From: Legionella quinlivanii
GTDB taxonomy: Bacteria > Pseudomonadota > Gammaproteobacteria > Legionellales > Legionellaceae
Direction of reading: 5' to 3'
Assembly (NCBI RefSeq): GCF_003265995.1
Contig: NZ_MVJN01000003.1
Span: forward strand, 353,499-417,498
DNA: 64,000 nucleotides
Shown here piece after piece: positions 18,005 to 27,578 of this stretch. The notes under the pieces are model-generated. The model ran no database searches. It saw only the letters and a list, made by a program, of their open reading frames with translations, and had not been told where the DNA came from. Position 1 is the first letter of the stretch. Every line of letters begins with the position of its first letter. Both the position numbers and the translations under genes were made by a program.

Positions 18005-18075
18005 CGTGCCTGTGAGGAATGGCATAATTTAATGAACACTCTCTAATTTAATGAGCAGGTTGCCCAGGGTTGTCT

Positions 18076-19923
18076 CTATTCAATCTTTATTTTTAATAAT
18101 TCCTCAACCACCTGCGGGTTAGAAAGAGTCGAAATATCCCCCAAATCGCTAATGGATGTCGCTTTGCCAGCGGCAATCAGTCGAAGGATGCGCCGCATGA
18201 TTTTTCCGGATCGCGTTTTAGGTAAGTCAGTAACCCATAGAATATTTTCTGGTTTGGCAATGGCGCCAATTTCGTCAATCACTAAATTCACTAAAGCCTG
18301 TTTTAATGGACTATTCGCTTGATAACCTGTCTTCAAACTGACAAAGGCTAGTACGCCTTCTCCTTTAATGGGATGGGGAATCCCCACAACAGCGGCTTCG
18401 GCAACTGCCGGATGTAACACCAGCGCACTTTCAATTTCAGCAGTCCCAAGGCGATGGCCAGAAACATTCAATACATCGTCGATTCTTCCCAAAAGCCAGA
18501 AGTTGCCTTCCTCGTCTCGTCTGGCGCCGTCTCCAGTAATATAGTAATCGCCTCTGAAATAGGTTTTGCGGTAGCGCTCATGATCGCCCTGAATAGTTCT
18601 CGCCATTGCCGGCCAGGGGAATTTAATAGCCAGTGCGCCCTGTGCGGGTCCATCCAGTTCTTCGTCTTCATCACTGAGCAGAATGGGGTAAATGCCTGGC
18701 AAAGGCTGGGAGGCAGAACCCGCTTTCTGGTGCTGATAGGGCGGTTGTTCGCTTATCATGATAGCGCCTGTTTCAGTTTGCCACCAGGTGTCTACTATCG
18801 GACAGCATTCTGCGCCGACCTGCTGATAGTACCACTCCCATACTTCCGGGTTAATCGGTTCACCCACTGTACCTAACAGGCGCAACGATGTTCTTGAGCT
18901 GTCATTTAGCCATTCATCGCCAGCCCGTTTAAGAGCTCTTAAGGCGGTAGGCGCGGTATAGAATACATTAACCTTATATTTATCGATAATCTTCCAGCAG
19001 CGTGATGGATTGGGCCAATTGGGGATGCCGGCATACATCAGTGTGGTGGTACCATTTCCCAAAGGGCCATATACGACATAGCTGTGGCCGGTAATCCAGC
19101 CGACATCAGCAGTACACCAGAAGACATCCTCTTCCTTGCATCCAAAAACCAGTTGGTGACTATAAGTAGTCTGGACAATATAGCCGCCACAGGTATGCAC
19201 TAGTCCTTTGGGTTGTCCGGTGCTTCCGGAGGTATAAAGAATAAACAGCGGATCCTCAGCATCCATCCATTCCGGCGGGCAATCATTACTAACCTGCTCA
19301 CGCAACTCATCCCAGTAAAAGTTAACAGCGGGGTTAAAATCAATCGCGCGATGGGTGGAGCGAATAATCAGGGTTTTCAATGCGAGGTTTACACTGGCTT
19401 CATCCGCCTGCTCTTTTAAGGCATAAAATTTACCGCCACGCTGATAGCCATTAGCAGTAATCAGTAATTTACAAGACGCAGCCTGAATTCTTTGCCGCAG
19501 AGCATGGGCTGAAAATCCTGCAAAGACGACAGTATGGATTGCTCCAATGCGAGCACAGGCAAGCATAGCAATGGCAGCTTCCGGTATCATCGGTAAATAA
19601 ATAGCGACCGTATCACCTTTATGAATGCCCAGCTTCTTCAAGGCATTTGCCATACGGCAGACTTCCTCATGCAAGGCGGAAAAGCTTAGAGTCCGTTGCT
19701 CATGTTCTTCATCACCCTCCCAGATAATTGCGGTTTTTTCAGCACGGTGGGGCAAATGCCGGTCCACGCAATTGAAACATACATTTAATTTGCCATCGAC
19801 AAACCATTGGGTAAATCCCTGCCTGAAGCCCCCCTGCATCACTGCTTTCCAGGGGGCGTACCAGCTGATTTGCTTATTAGCGACAGAAGCCCAAAAATTG
19901 AGAGCGCCTGAATGACTGTTCAT
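18076..19923 (-). CDS. Acetyl/propionyl-CoA synthetase (AMP-forming)
   Basis: A 615-residue acyl-adenylate ligase. It has the AMP-binding motif YTSGSTGQPKG, DTWWQTETG for adenylate binding, the hinge region YITGDGARRDEEG and a C-terminal RSGKIMRR containing the acetylatable Lys. It joins acetate or propionate to CoA through an acyl-AMP intermediate. The length lies between classic Acs (about 650) and PrpE (about 630). The operon (mmsA, mmsB) produces propionyl-CoA, so propionate is a reasonable substrate but acetate cannot be excluded. It is the last gene of the operon, 10 bp after mmsB. Lys acetylation by a Pat-type enzyme is typical of the family. Confidence 0.9.
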   Translation of the reverse strand: MNSHSGALNFWASVANKQISWYAPWKAVMQGGFRQGFTQWFVDGKLNVCFNCVDRHLPHRAEKTAIIWEGDEEHEQRTLSFSALHEEVCRMANALKKLGIHKGDTVAIYLPMIPEAAIAMLACARIGAIHTVVFAGFSAHALRQRIQAASCKLLITANGYQRGGKFYALKEQADEASVNLALKTLIIRSTHRAIDFNPAVNFYWDELREQVSNDCPPEWMDAEDPLFILYTSGSTGQPKGLVHTCGGYIVQTTYSHQLVFGCKEEDVFWCTADVGWITGHSYVVYGPLGNGTTTLMYAGIPNWPNPSRCWKIIDKYKVNVFYTAPTALRALKRAGDEWLNDSSRTSLRLLGTVGEPINPEVWEWYYQQVGAECCPIVDTWWQTETGAIMISEQPPYQHQKAGSASQPLPGIYPILLSDEDEELDGPAQGALAIKFPWPAMARTIQGDHERYRKTYFRGDYYITGDGARRDEEGNFWLLGRIDDVLNVSGHRLGTAEIESALVLHPAVAEAAVVGIPHPIKGEGVLAFVSLKTGYQANSPLKQALVNLVIDEIGAIAKPENILWVTDLPKTRSGKIMRRILRLIAAGKATSISDLGDISTLSNPQVVEELLKIKIE

Positions 19924-19933
19924 AGAAAAAACC

Positions 19934-20815
19934 TTATACGTTCAATGCTTTGATAATGGCAGAAAAATCAAGCTCACTAAATCCGGCTTCGCTAAACTGC
20001 TGGTAGAGCAAGGTGGCTCGTCCGGTAACTGGAGTATGAACTCCAGTCATGGTGGCAGCTTTTTGACTCAGCATTAAATCTTTCAACATCATGGCTACTG
20101 TAAACCCGGGATGGTAATCACTATTGGCGGGGACATCTGGTATCACATCCGGCACCGGCATATATTTTGAAGTGACCCAGCATTGGCCGGACGAGGAATT
20201 AACCACTTCATGGAGTTTTTCAGCCGACAAGCCCAATGCCTGAGCGAGAGTGAATGCTTCTGAAACCGCAATCATGGTGGCACCAAGAATCATATTATTG
20301 CAGATTTTTGCTGCCTGACCGCTTCCCGCGTTTCCAGCATAAATAATCCGTTTTCCCATGCTGTTCAGCACGGTTTTGGCTTTATCCAGAGCATATTCCC
20401 TGCCGCCCACCATGAATGTCAGCGTACCCGCTTTAGCGCCGGCAACGCCCCCAGAGACTGGCGCGTCCAGAGACAGCAGTTGTTTATCAGCAGCCAGCTG
20501 ATGGAGCTTCCTGCTGGTTTGTACATCAATCGATGAGCAGTCGATATGAATGGCGTGTCTGGCTGTCGCATACAGACCATCTTCACCCTGGCAAACCTGT
20601 TCGACCTGCGAGCCGGATTGCAGCATAGTAATAATCACTTCATTATCTCTGGCGGTGTCATGAAGTTTTTTGGCCGCATAACCGCCCGCTTCAACCAGGG
20701 CGTCAAGAGCGCTTGTCTGTAAATCAAAGCCAGTCACCTCATGACCTGCTTTTACCAGATTAATAGCCATTGGCAATCCCATATGGCCTAATCCAACAAA
20801 TCCAATTTTTGCCAT
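19934..20815 (-). CDS. mmsB: 3-hydroxyisobutyrate dehydrogenase
   Basis: A 293-residue NAD-dependent enzyme of valine catabolism that oxidises 3-hydroxyisobutyrate to methylmalonate semialdehyde. The Rossmann motif GFVGLGHMGLPMA opens the protein. DAPVSGGVAGAKAGTL is the substrate-binding signature, and the catalytic Lys lies in GQAAKICNN. The frame is open upstream to 20896, but the ATG at 20815 has AGGAGAGG seven bases before it and starts exactly at the fold. Its product feeds MmsA, encoded 26 bp upstream. Confidence 0.95.
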   Translation of the reverse strand: MAKIGFVGLGHMGLPMAINLVKAGHEVTGFDLQTSALDALVEAGGYAAKKLHDTARDNEVIITMLQSGSQVEQVCQGEDGLYATARHAIHIDCSSIDVQTSRKLHQLAADKQLLSLDAPVSGGVAGAKAGTLTFMVGGREYALDKAKTVLNSMGKRIIYAGNAGSGQAAKICNNMILGATMIAVSEAFTLAQALGLSAEKLHEVVNSSSGQCWVTSKYMPVPDVIPDVPANSDYHPGFTVAMMLKDLMLSQKAATMTGVHTPVTGRATLLYQQFSEAGFSELDFSAIIKALNV

Positions 20816-20841
20816 GTGGCCTCTCCTTATTCTCTTTGCTA

Positions 20842-22341
20842 TTAATCGTGAGTCGGCATTACAAACGCATTCTGCTTCAAATTGGTTAAAGGCCATTTGC
20901 TGGTCACCGTTTTGCGGTGAGTATAAAAATGAATGCTTTCCAGAGCATGCATATTGGTATTGCCAAAAGAAGAATGCTTCCAGCCGCCAAAAGGATGATT
21001 AACAATGGGAACAGGAATCGGAATATTAACCCCGACCATGCCCACCTGAACTTCCTGACTGTATCTTCGGGCGGTATAGCCATCACGGGTAAATATCGCG
21101 GTACCATTACCATATTGATTACGGTTAACCAGGGCCAGGGCTTCATCAAAGGTTTTCACGCGAAGTACAATGAGCACCGGGCCAAAAATTTCTTTCTGAT
21201 AAATACTCATGGATTCAGTGACATGATCAAATAAGGTCGGCCCGACAAAAAATCCCTGAGGGTGCTGTGGATGAGTAAATGAGCGTCCGTCTATCAAGAG
21301 TCTGGCGCCTTCTTCAATACCATTGGAAATAGCCTCAACAACACGTTCTTTATGGGCTTTACTAATCAGAGGTCCCATATCGCAGCCTGCCACATCTCCG
21401 GCGTCCACTTTAATTGCTTTAATCAGTGGACTTATTTCATTAATGAAGCGATCAGCGCTCTCATCACCTACAGCAACTACAGCGGAAATTGCCATACAGC
21501 GTTCTCCGGCTGAACCATAGGCTGCTCCTGTGACTGCCTGGGCTGCCTGGGCGAAGTCCGCGTCTGGCATAATGACGCAGTGATTCTTGGCACCGCCAAA
21601 GGTATGCGCGCGCTTGCCATGTGCACAGGCTTCCGTATAAATATATTCGGCGACTGGAGTAGAGGCGACTGCAGTGAATGCTTTGATTTTGGGATGGCGA
21701 AGCAGATAGTCCACGGTATCCTTATTACCCTGAATGCAATTGGCCACTCCCGGAGGCAGACCGGCATCGTCAAGTAATTCCAGAAGGCGAAGTGGTGCAG
21801 AGGGATCTTGCTCTGATGGTTTTAATAAAAAAGTATTTCCGCAGGCAATCGCCGGGATCATCATCCATACGGGAACCATAACCGGAAAATTGAAAGGCGA
21901 AACACCGGCACAGATTCCCAGCGGCTGATAGAGAGTATGGCTATCAATTCCTGTGCTAACCTCAGCGGAAAACTGACCTTGCAAATGGCTGACAAGCCCG
22001 CAGTGAAACTCAACTACTTCAATGGCCCGCGCTATAGAGCCCTTCGCATCATCGATAGTTTTGCCATGCTCGCGATTAACGATCGCAGCTAATTCATTCT
22101 GATTTTTTTCCAGCAGTTCGCGGAATTTGAAAAAAACGCGGGCTCGTTTGAGCGGCGGTGTTTCAGCCCAGGCGCTGCCTGCTTTCTCAGCGGCGGAAAT
22201 GGCCTGTTCACAAATCTGTTCGTCCGCAAAATGGACTTCAGCAATGATTTCGCCGAGAGCTGGATTATAAACCTGATGCGTGTTTTTACTGTCATTAATG
22301 GTTATTTTGCCATTAATAAAATGCCCAATGGAAGTTTCCAT
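20842..22341 (-). CDS. mmsA: Methylmalonate-semialdehyde dehydrogenase (acylating)
   Basis: A 499-residue CoA-dependent aldehyde dehydrogenase that converts methylmalonate semialdehyde to propionyl-CoA. Typical blocks are GVSPFNFPVMVPVWM, the NAD site FTAVASTPVAEYIY and the catalytic cysteine in GERCMAIS (C282). The longer open frame (to 22506) is rejected because the ATG at 22341 has a perfect AGGAG site and gives the family length. It is preceded by the small dodecin-like gene 37 bp upstream and followed by mmsB, so one transcript is likely. Confidence 0.95.
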   Translation of the reverse strand: METSIGHFINGKITINDSKNTHQVYNPALGEIIAEVHFADEQICEQAISAAEKAGSAWAETPPLKRARVFFKFRELLEKNQNELAAIVNREHGKTIDDAKGSIARAIEVVEFHCGLVSHLQGQFSAEVSTGIDSHTLYQPLGICAGVSPFNFPVMVPVWMMIPAIACGNTFLLKPSEQDPSAPLRLLELLDDAGLPPGVANCIQGNKDTVDYLLRHPKIKAFTAVASTPVAEYIYTEACAHGKRAHTFGGAKNHCVIMPDADFAQAAQAVTGAAYGSAGERCMAISAVVAVGDESADRFINEISPLIKAIKVDAGDVAGCDMGPLISKAHKERVVEAISNGIEEGARLLIDGRSFTHPQHPQGFFVGPTLFDHVTESMSIYQKEIFGPVLIVLRVKTFDEALALVNRNQYGNGTAIFTRDGYTARRYSQEVQVGMVGVNIPIPVPIVNHPFGGWKHSSFGNTNMHALESIHFYTHRKTVTSKWPLTNLKQNAFVMPTHD

Positions 22342-22378
22342 CTTTTCACTCCTGTTGAAGAAAGGGCCTGCTTTCTTA

Positions 22379-22567
22379 TCAATATTCGCTAAATGTCGAC
22401 AAAGTTGCCTGATAATAGCGCTTGTTGTCCTGAGGCTGAGCGCTTCGGGTTTCGATGATTTTGACCTGATCATGATCCTTGCCTGACTTGGCGAGCGCCT
22501 GGGCAATGGCTTCTTCCAAACTACTTTCTGAGTAGCCGGTGTAATCTCTTGTATTGAGGAGGGTCAT
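22379..22567 (-). CDS. Dodecin-like small protein
   Basis: A 62-residue protein resembling dodecins. It has a YTGYSESSLEEAIAQALAK strand-helix and an IIETRSAQ strand, then YYQATLS. Dodecins form 12-mers that store flavin. The tryptophan that stacks on flavin in the usual W-F/A-E-V segment is not present (QVKIIETR here), so flavin binding is uncertain. An AAGG site precedes the ATG. It is the first gene of the mmsA-mmsB-CoA ligase operon, whose enzymes do not use flavin. Its role there is not obvious. Confidence 0.65.
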   Translation of the reverse strand: MTLLNTRDYTGYSESSLEEAIAQALAKSGKDHDQVKIIETRSAQPQDNKRYYQATLSTFSEY

Positions 22568-22751
22568 CCTTTAACCTTTCTTTGATGAAAACAAGCATCT
22601 TAACATGAAAGAAATGACTTGAAAAATCGTCCTTTTTTTTGGAAAAATGAAGGGCAAACAATTTTCTATTTGAAAATACTAACAAAAAATTGTTAAGTTT
22701 GGCTTTTTAATCAATAATAAAATGACCTAAGCATGCAAGGATCGATGCAAA

Positions 22752-25259
22752 ATGCCAAAAACAATCTTGAGGGTTGAAAAAGGACTCGTTCTGACTTCAG
22801 AAATGAAGCAAAATCTGAAATCTCAGCTTAAATTGGATAGTCTTGACGATTTAGTGATTAAGGAACACGAAAAGACACCTGATTTAAAAGAAATTTATCA
22901 ACGCCGGATGGATATTCTGGCAGAGGCTTTTGAGTTTATTTACCAGTCAATTACCCCTTCAAGTTGCATGCCTGAAGAACTTAGGAAATATCTGGAATTT
23001 TGTAAACAGAGTAGTCAGCTGCCCGAGCTGGGCGACCAGGATAAATATCAGGAAGTATTAGCCAGTTTCACAGGCATGCTGGTGAACTCACTGATTGACA
23101 ATTGGAATTGGCCCTATCGTGTCAGGGATGCAGTGAGTTTACTCAATCGGGCTGAGCAATATGTCATCATGCAGAAAGGGCGTAACAACCTGGCCTCGCT
23201 CAGTAAAATATCTCAATTCAGGGAAGGTTTTATTCTGAACTGGGAGAATACATTACCCGCCTGCTCCAAAGAAACCATCGATGACCTTGCAAAGATTAAG
23301 AAGACCTATCTTTCTGACTTACCCAAGTGGCTGGATACACTTCCCTATTATCAGCAGGTGTTTTTTCTCACCTCTCCTGAGGAATGCCAGACTGCCACCC
23401 AGCTTAACAGTGAAAATAATGCGATAATCGCCTGGTGGCGCAAGATAACGGACGCCAAGGCGCTCAGCAATGCCGATTATCTGGCGATTATTGATGGCTC
23501 TGTCAAAAACCAGCCGAAGTGGTTTCAGGCAATATCAGAGAATCGCCGGCAGTTAATTCGGGTATTATTGATTTCCGAAGGAAACAGTTTTGAACGGGTT
23601 GAGGGCAAGCTTCATGAGCTTGGCAAAAGCCTTCGTGAAAATTTTACCAAGACTACGGACGAATATATTAAAACCATTCGTGACCTGCCAAGCTGGTTCG
23701 TGTACCTCCCCCTTGCCGAACAGAAACTGCTAAAAGCGGCCCTTGATAAAAGTGAACGAATTGAAGATGTGGTGCACTTTTTACCGAGCCGATTAAGGAG
23801 CATTCCGGGTTTGGCGAATCTGGCTGAACATAATTGCGCAATGCTTTATGCGGACTGTAGCGAAAAAAAGAAGTTTACTCCCAGGCTGCGTAGCAGCCAT
23901 CTGGCCTCTCGTGATGTGAAGACGCAGCCCAAACCTATCGGTGAGTCGCATGCATTGCTTAATTTTAAACGAGTGCTTGAACTTGTTGAGCAGCGTTACC
24001 AGAAGAGCACAGTGTTTTTTCAGACTTTAATCAGCCCTGTGATGGGTGCCTCATTAGTTGGGGTGCCGGATCAGTATCTCGATGGCATGCGTAAATGGGT
24101 TATTGCCAATGCACCCAAAGACAAGTTTAGAGTACTTACTAAAAACCATGCGCTGAATATGGCAAAACGGCTGCTTTATACGGCAGCAGATGATCCAAAC
24201 TGTCTGGAGTTACTCAATGCGGCGAAGTCAGTATTTCCCAAAACCTCGGCTTTGGAGAAATTAATTGAGGCTTACCAGAAAACCCTGGAGTCTGGTCCAT
24301 TCACAACCAATTTTCGGGACTATACTGGTAGAGAACTGACCTTAAGTTCCTATGAACATTTATTGGCTGATTTTATCAACGCAGCCAGTTATGGATCATG
24401 TGTCAGCGGTAAGGACAGGAAAGCATTGGAAATTATTCATACCGATGCAATGCAGATTTACTATGAACTTTATGGTGAATGGCCTCAATTTAATGAGTTC
24501 GGAGTAAAGCGAGACAACTTTGTGGATATAGTTTCTGACCTTTATGTTGATCGGCATGCTCATGAATTTGCTGATGAAAACGCGCCGGGAACCGAAGGCA
24601 TTAAAACACCCGCAAATTACTTTCCCAGAGATATTGCACAGGCAATTGAAGAGAAGATGAAACCTTTTGAAAATTCCCTGCTTTGCGATGATAAAAATGC
24701 CACGAATAATGAAGTTAAAAAAATAGCTGCCTTTAAGCAGGCGCATCCTTCTCAGGTATCAGAAGGGCATAAAAAAGGCTTGATATTTAATGGCTTGTCC
24801 AAGTGTATCATGGCCGCGCAACGACTGGACAACCAGCAAACCGTGGATTTACTGGAATCAATAAAGATATTAACAGGTGAAACGGCTTTCTGGAAAGACA
24901 AGCGCTATGTATTTGGTAAGAGTATTCCTTTCTGGAATAAAACCTCCTACGTCGATGCTATGCCTGGCGGTATTGATTTTATGAAGAAGGCAACTAGCCG
25001 GCAGGATGATTCCACTAGAATTCTAGCGGAGATTTATTATATTTTGGGAAGCCGCTCATCTGACTATCGCGATAAAGATACTAAGGAAGTTTATGAGGCC
25101 ATTCTTAAACTGAGAGACTCAGCTCCTCCAGGTGAGAAATATAGTGCTGCCATGAAAACGCTTAAGGAAAAGAGAGACCTGGCCTTTGCGAAGAATGCAG
25201 CAATCCCCTTAATGGATGAAGCTGTGGGCGGTGTGGATATTGTGGCCCAAATGAACTGA
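22752..25259 (+). CDS. sidP: SidP-like phosphoinositide phosphatase, probable Dot/Icm effector
   Basis: An 835-residue protein matching the size and locus of L. pneumophila SidP, a PI3P/PI(3,5)P2 3-phosphatase secreted by Dot/Icm. The catalytic CX5R loop is CVSGKDR, with Cys550 and Arg556. It resembles the CKSGKDR loops of SopB-type enzymes and lies near the reported SidP cysteine. The N-terminal half provides the rest of the catalytic fold, and the last 250 residues are helical. No signal peptide or membrane segment is seen. The neighbouring mmsA/mmsB/CoA-ligase genes match the SidP neighbourhood I recall in L. pneumophila. Start ATG has AAGGATCG upstream. Function and locus are from family knowledge, not from a search. 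Confidence 0.8.
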   Translation: MPKTILRVEKGLVLTSEMKQNLKSQLKLDSLDDLVIKEHEKTPDLKEIYQRRMDILAEAFEFIYQSITPSSCMPEELRKYLEFCKQSSQLPELGDQDKYQEVLASFTGMLVNSLIDNWNWPYRVRDAVSLLNRAEQYVIMQKGRNNLASLSKISQFREGFILNWENTLPACSKETIDDLAKIKKTYLSDLPKWLDTLPYYQQVFFLTSPEECQTATQLNSENNAIIAWWRKITDAKALSNADYLAIIDGSVKNQPKWFQAISENRRQLIRVLLISEGNSFERVEGKLHELGKSLRENFTKTTDEYIKTIRDLPSWFVYLPLAEQKLLKAALDKSERIEDVVHFLPSRLRSIPGLANLAEHNCAMLYADCSEKKKFTPRLRSSHLASRDVKTQPKPIGESHALLNFKRVLELVEQRYQKSTVFFQTLISPVMGASLVGVPDQYLDGMRKWVIANAPKDKFRVLTKNHALNMAKRLLYTAADDPNCLELLNAAKSVFPKTSALEKLIEAYQKTLESGPFTTNFRDYTGRELTLSSYEHLLADFINAASYGSCVSGKDRKALEIIHTDAMQIYYELYGEWPQFNEFGVKRDNFVDIVSDLYVDRHAHEFADENAPGTEGIKTPANYFPRDIAQAIEEKMKPFENSLLCDDKNATNNEVKKIAAFKQAHPSQVSEGHKKGLIFNGLSKCIMAAQRLDNQQTVDLLESIKILTGETAFWKDKRYVFGKSIPFWNKTSYVDAMPGGIDFMKKATSRQDDSTRILAEIYYILGSRSSDYRDKDTKEVYEAILKLRDSAPPGEKYSAAMKTLKEKRDLAFAKNAAIPLMDEAVGGVDIVAQMN

Positions 25260-25288
25260 GGGAGAGCAAGGGGATTGAATTAAAACGC

Positions 25289-26026
25289 CTAGAAGTCTAA
25301 CAGGTTTTCCAGTCCGTAGATCAGCTGGTCCAACTGAATAACCTTTCGGCATGACAGCAGCAAGCCTGGCATAAAAGAGCTGCGATCAAGGCTGTCATGA
25401 ACTATAGACAGGGTTTCTCCCTGACTGCCAAACAGGACTTGCTGGCGGGCCAGAATTCCGGGCAGGCGGATAGAATGAATGGGGATCCCTTCATGCTGAC
25501 CGCCGCGAGCTCCGAGGATAGATTCCTGTGCGAGCGTTTCTTCTGGCGGAATTTGACGGCTTTGGGCAATCATTTCAGCGGTCTTAATGGCAGTGCCGGA
25601 CGGCGCATCAAATTTCTGCGGATGATGCGCTTCAATAATTTCCACATTCTGGAAAAATTTAGCAGCCAGCGCTGCGAAATGCATCATCATTACTGCGGCG
25701 ATTGAGAAATTAGGGGCGATGATGCCGCCGAGTTTTAAGTTGGCGCAAGTAGCTTTTAATTCTTCCACTTGGGCAGGTAATAAACCGGAGGTGCCGATCA
25801 CTGGATGTGCGCCGCCATTAATAATGGTCATGGCGTTTTTAAAGGCAGAGTCCGCACGGGTTAAGTCAACTACAACAGATGCCTGTGTTTCAGCAATCGT
25901 TCTTTCCAGATTATCCTCACGTCCAAGACCTCCAACCAACTGGAATTCCTCCTGGGTCTGGAGTGTCTCGCAGGCAAGACGTCCCATTTTGCCTGAGGCA
26001 CCATTTACAATTACCCGTATGGTCAT
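25289..26026 (-). CDS. dapB: 4-hydroxy-tetrahydrodipicolinate reductase
   Basis: A 245-residue NAD(P)H reductase of lysine and diaminopimelate synthesis. The nucleotide-binding motif is VNGASGKMGR (7-16). The family signature EAHHPQKFDAPSGTA contains the catalytic His pair and the Lys. The GTSG loop (VIGTSGLLP) is also present. An AAGGAGAGTAA site precedes the ATG. DapB supplies meso-diaminopimelate for peptidoglycan. It is convergent with the SidP homologue, 29 bp apart. Confidence 0.95.
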   Translation of the reverse strand: MTIRVIVNGASGKMGRLACETLQTQEEFQLVGGLGREDNLERTIAETQASVVVDLTRADSAFKNAMTIINGGAHPVIGTSGLLPAQVEELKATCANLKLGGIIAPNFSIAAVMMMHFAALAAKFFQNVEIIEAHHPQKFDAPSGTAIKTAEMIAQSRQIPPEETLAQESILGARGGQHEGIPIHSIRLPGILARQQVLFGSQGETLSIVHDSLDRSSFMPGLLLSCRKVIQLDQLIYGLENLLDF

Positions 26027-26215
26027 TTACTCTCCTTTTTATTATATTTCTTATCAGAACCACCGCCACTTACTCCCTCTGTAGGCCACTTAACCCCTCC
26101 TCCTACGTACCCCGACTTGTTCGAGGTATCCAGCTCAAACTGGCTGATACAATTCAGACCTCCTGCAACCATTCCTGGATACTGCGGTCAAGCCGCAGTA
26201 AGTAGGCGAAGCCAG

Positions 26216-26443
26216 CTAGTCCTCTGCCTCCATCTCTGCCTTTTTAGCCTTGCGTGCCTTCTTAACCCGTTTTTTCTCTTTATAATTTTCCCGCACGACT
26301 CTTAATGCCCACATACTGGCGGGGAGCCAGCCAAAGAGAGTGGCCTGCATCACCAATGCGACAATAGCCCCTCCCGGGTTATCATAAATTAATAATACCA
26401 GCCAGGGAAAAAATAGCGCTAAAAGAGACATTAACCATTTCAT
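26216..26443 (-). CDS. Small membrane protein, YqaE/Pmp3-like
   Basis: About 75 residues with two hydrophobic helices (LMSLLALFFPWLVLLIY and a second around IVALVMQATLFGWLPASMWA), then a strongly basic tail rich in Lys/Arg. The arrangement resembles YqaE/Pmp3 (UPF0057) proteins, which influence membrane potential under stress. The ATG at 26443 has AGGA about ten bases upstream. The longer frame adds 17 residues before the first helix. The basic tail is longer than in most Pmp3 proteins, so the family call is tentative. Confidence 0.6.
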   Translation of the reverse strand: MKWLMSLLALFFPWLVLLIYDNPGGAIVALVMQATLFGWLPASMWALRVVRENYKEKKRVKKARKAKKAEMEAED

Positions 26444-26873
26444 GGATGATAATCCTAACTTTGGTGCCAAGGTTTCATGAAAATCCAATAACAAACTGCC
26501 TGGGCCGCGGCATACCGCGAATTAACTTTCCCTACCTGCTGCGGTTTGCCAGGGGCAGCCAGCTCAAACCGCAGTAAACAGCGAAATCATTCAACATCTA
26601 AAAAGCTGTTATTTAAGAGTATTATATACCGGGGGATTGTATTTGGCGATGCGGCCTATACTTCAAAGGAACAGTCAAGCACCTCCAGGTCAAAATATAA
26701 TTGAAGAATAAGAAATATTATTGTTCATGAAGTACATATTTTGTTTAGTTAAAATTTACTTTTATTTTTTTGTTTTGTAGAATGGCTGCCTTTCCTCGCG
26801 ATTACATCAACGACTGTTGATTGGCCGAGGTTTATTTTCAATTCTCTAATCATTATCCACTCAAGGTATCAGA
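26444..26873. other. Intergenic region with degenerate GC-rich repeat remnants
   Basis: No ORF is supported. 26500-26590 contains GC-rich inverted fragments (CTGCGGTTTGCC and CAAACCGCAG), similar to a second patch at 26095-26225 (CTGCGGTCAAGCCGCAG) on the other side of the small membrane gene. 26700-26790 is very AT-rich and probably holds the promoter for the ProQ-domain gene. Confidence 0.5.
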
Positions 26874-27545
26874 ATGAGAAGACAAGAGCTTCATCCACGA
26901 ACAGCGGTGATTAATAAATCACAGAAAAATCAGTCAAAAAAATCACGCAATCAGGCTCTGATATGGCTTTGCGAACAATTTCCCCAGGCATTTGATAACA
27001 CGCAGCGTATCCGCCCTTTAAAGAACGGGATTATGGAGGATATACTCGTTTATGCAGACAAAGCGGCAGAAGATGGAATCTCACGCAGCAAATTACGTGA
27101 AGCAGTAGTCATTTTTACCCGTCGTCTTGATTATCTGGCCTGTCTCAAAGCACGTGAAATGCGCGTTGATTTACAAGGCAATGCCACAAGTCAGGTAAGC
27201 GAGGACGAAGCGGAGCGAGCCGCGGCAAAGATCAAGAAACGGGTTGAAAAAAGCGTTCGCAATGCAAGAAAATTACAAACGGTAAAACCAGTGATTACAT
27301 CAGCAGCCCGCATTGAGCCCTCAAAATCCACGAATAATCATTACACGCATTATTCTTCCAGCTATGATTATAACCAGCCTGGTGAGCGTAACTATCCCTC
27401 TCCAGCACAGCAGTCTGGCAAATCCGCTGCTGATATTATTGTCAAACATAAAACTGCCAAGCAATATGATCCTGATGCAGTCGCCAGATTAAAGGAAAAG
27501 TTGGGTATTTCAAGGAAGGAAGAACAGAAAGAGGCGATTGACTAA
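26874..27545 (+). CDS. ProQ/FinO-domain RNA chaperone, RocC-like
   Basis: A 223-residue protein. Residues about 25-115 form a ProQ/FinO domain: LCEQFPQAFDN, IRPLKNGIMEDI, SRSKLREAVVIFTRRLDYL and a basic ending. The domain binds structured small RNAs and their targets. The C-terminal 100 residues are low complexity (Lys, Ser, Tyr, Asn, Gln). In L. pneumophila the ProQ/FinO protein RocC, acting with the sRNA RocR, represses competence genes. Gene order near the SidP locus is compatible with that identity. The next gene starts 33 bp downstream, so co-transcription is possible. The domain is well supported; the RocC assignment is inference. Confidence 0.82.
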   Translation: MRRQELHPRTAVINKSQKNQSKKSRNQALIWLCEQFPQAFDNTQRIRPLKNGIMEDILVYADKAAEDGISRSKLREAVVIFTRRLDYLACLKAREMRVDLQGNATSQVSEDEAERAAAKIKKRVEKSVRNARKLQTVKPVITSAARIEPSKSTNNHYTHYSSSYDYNQPGERNYPSPAQQSGKSAADIIVKHKTAKQYDPDAVARLKEKLGISRKEEQKEAID

Positions 27546-27578
27546 GGCATCTGATTTTCACAAGAAGAGGTCGTCACC

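Noticed and set aside
22341..22506. N-terminal extension of mmsA
   Set aside because: The extra 55 residues run through the dodecin-like gene and lack family similarity. The AGGAG site lies before 22341.
22680..22712. PmrA- or CpxR-type operator before the SidP homologue
   Set aside because: GTTAAG and CTTTTTAA only loosely match the direct-repeat consensus, and I could not support it.
24399..24420. Protein tyrosine phosphatase reading of the CX5R loop in the SidP homologue
   Set aside because: The SGKDR loop chemistry and protein length fit phosphoinositide phosphatases better, so the SidP assignment was kept.
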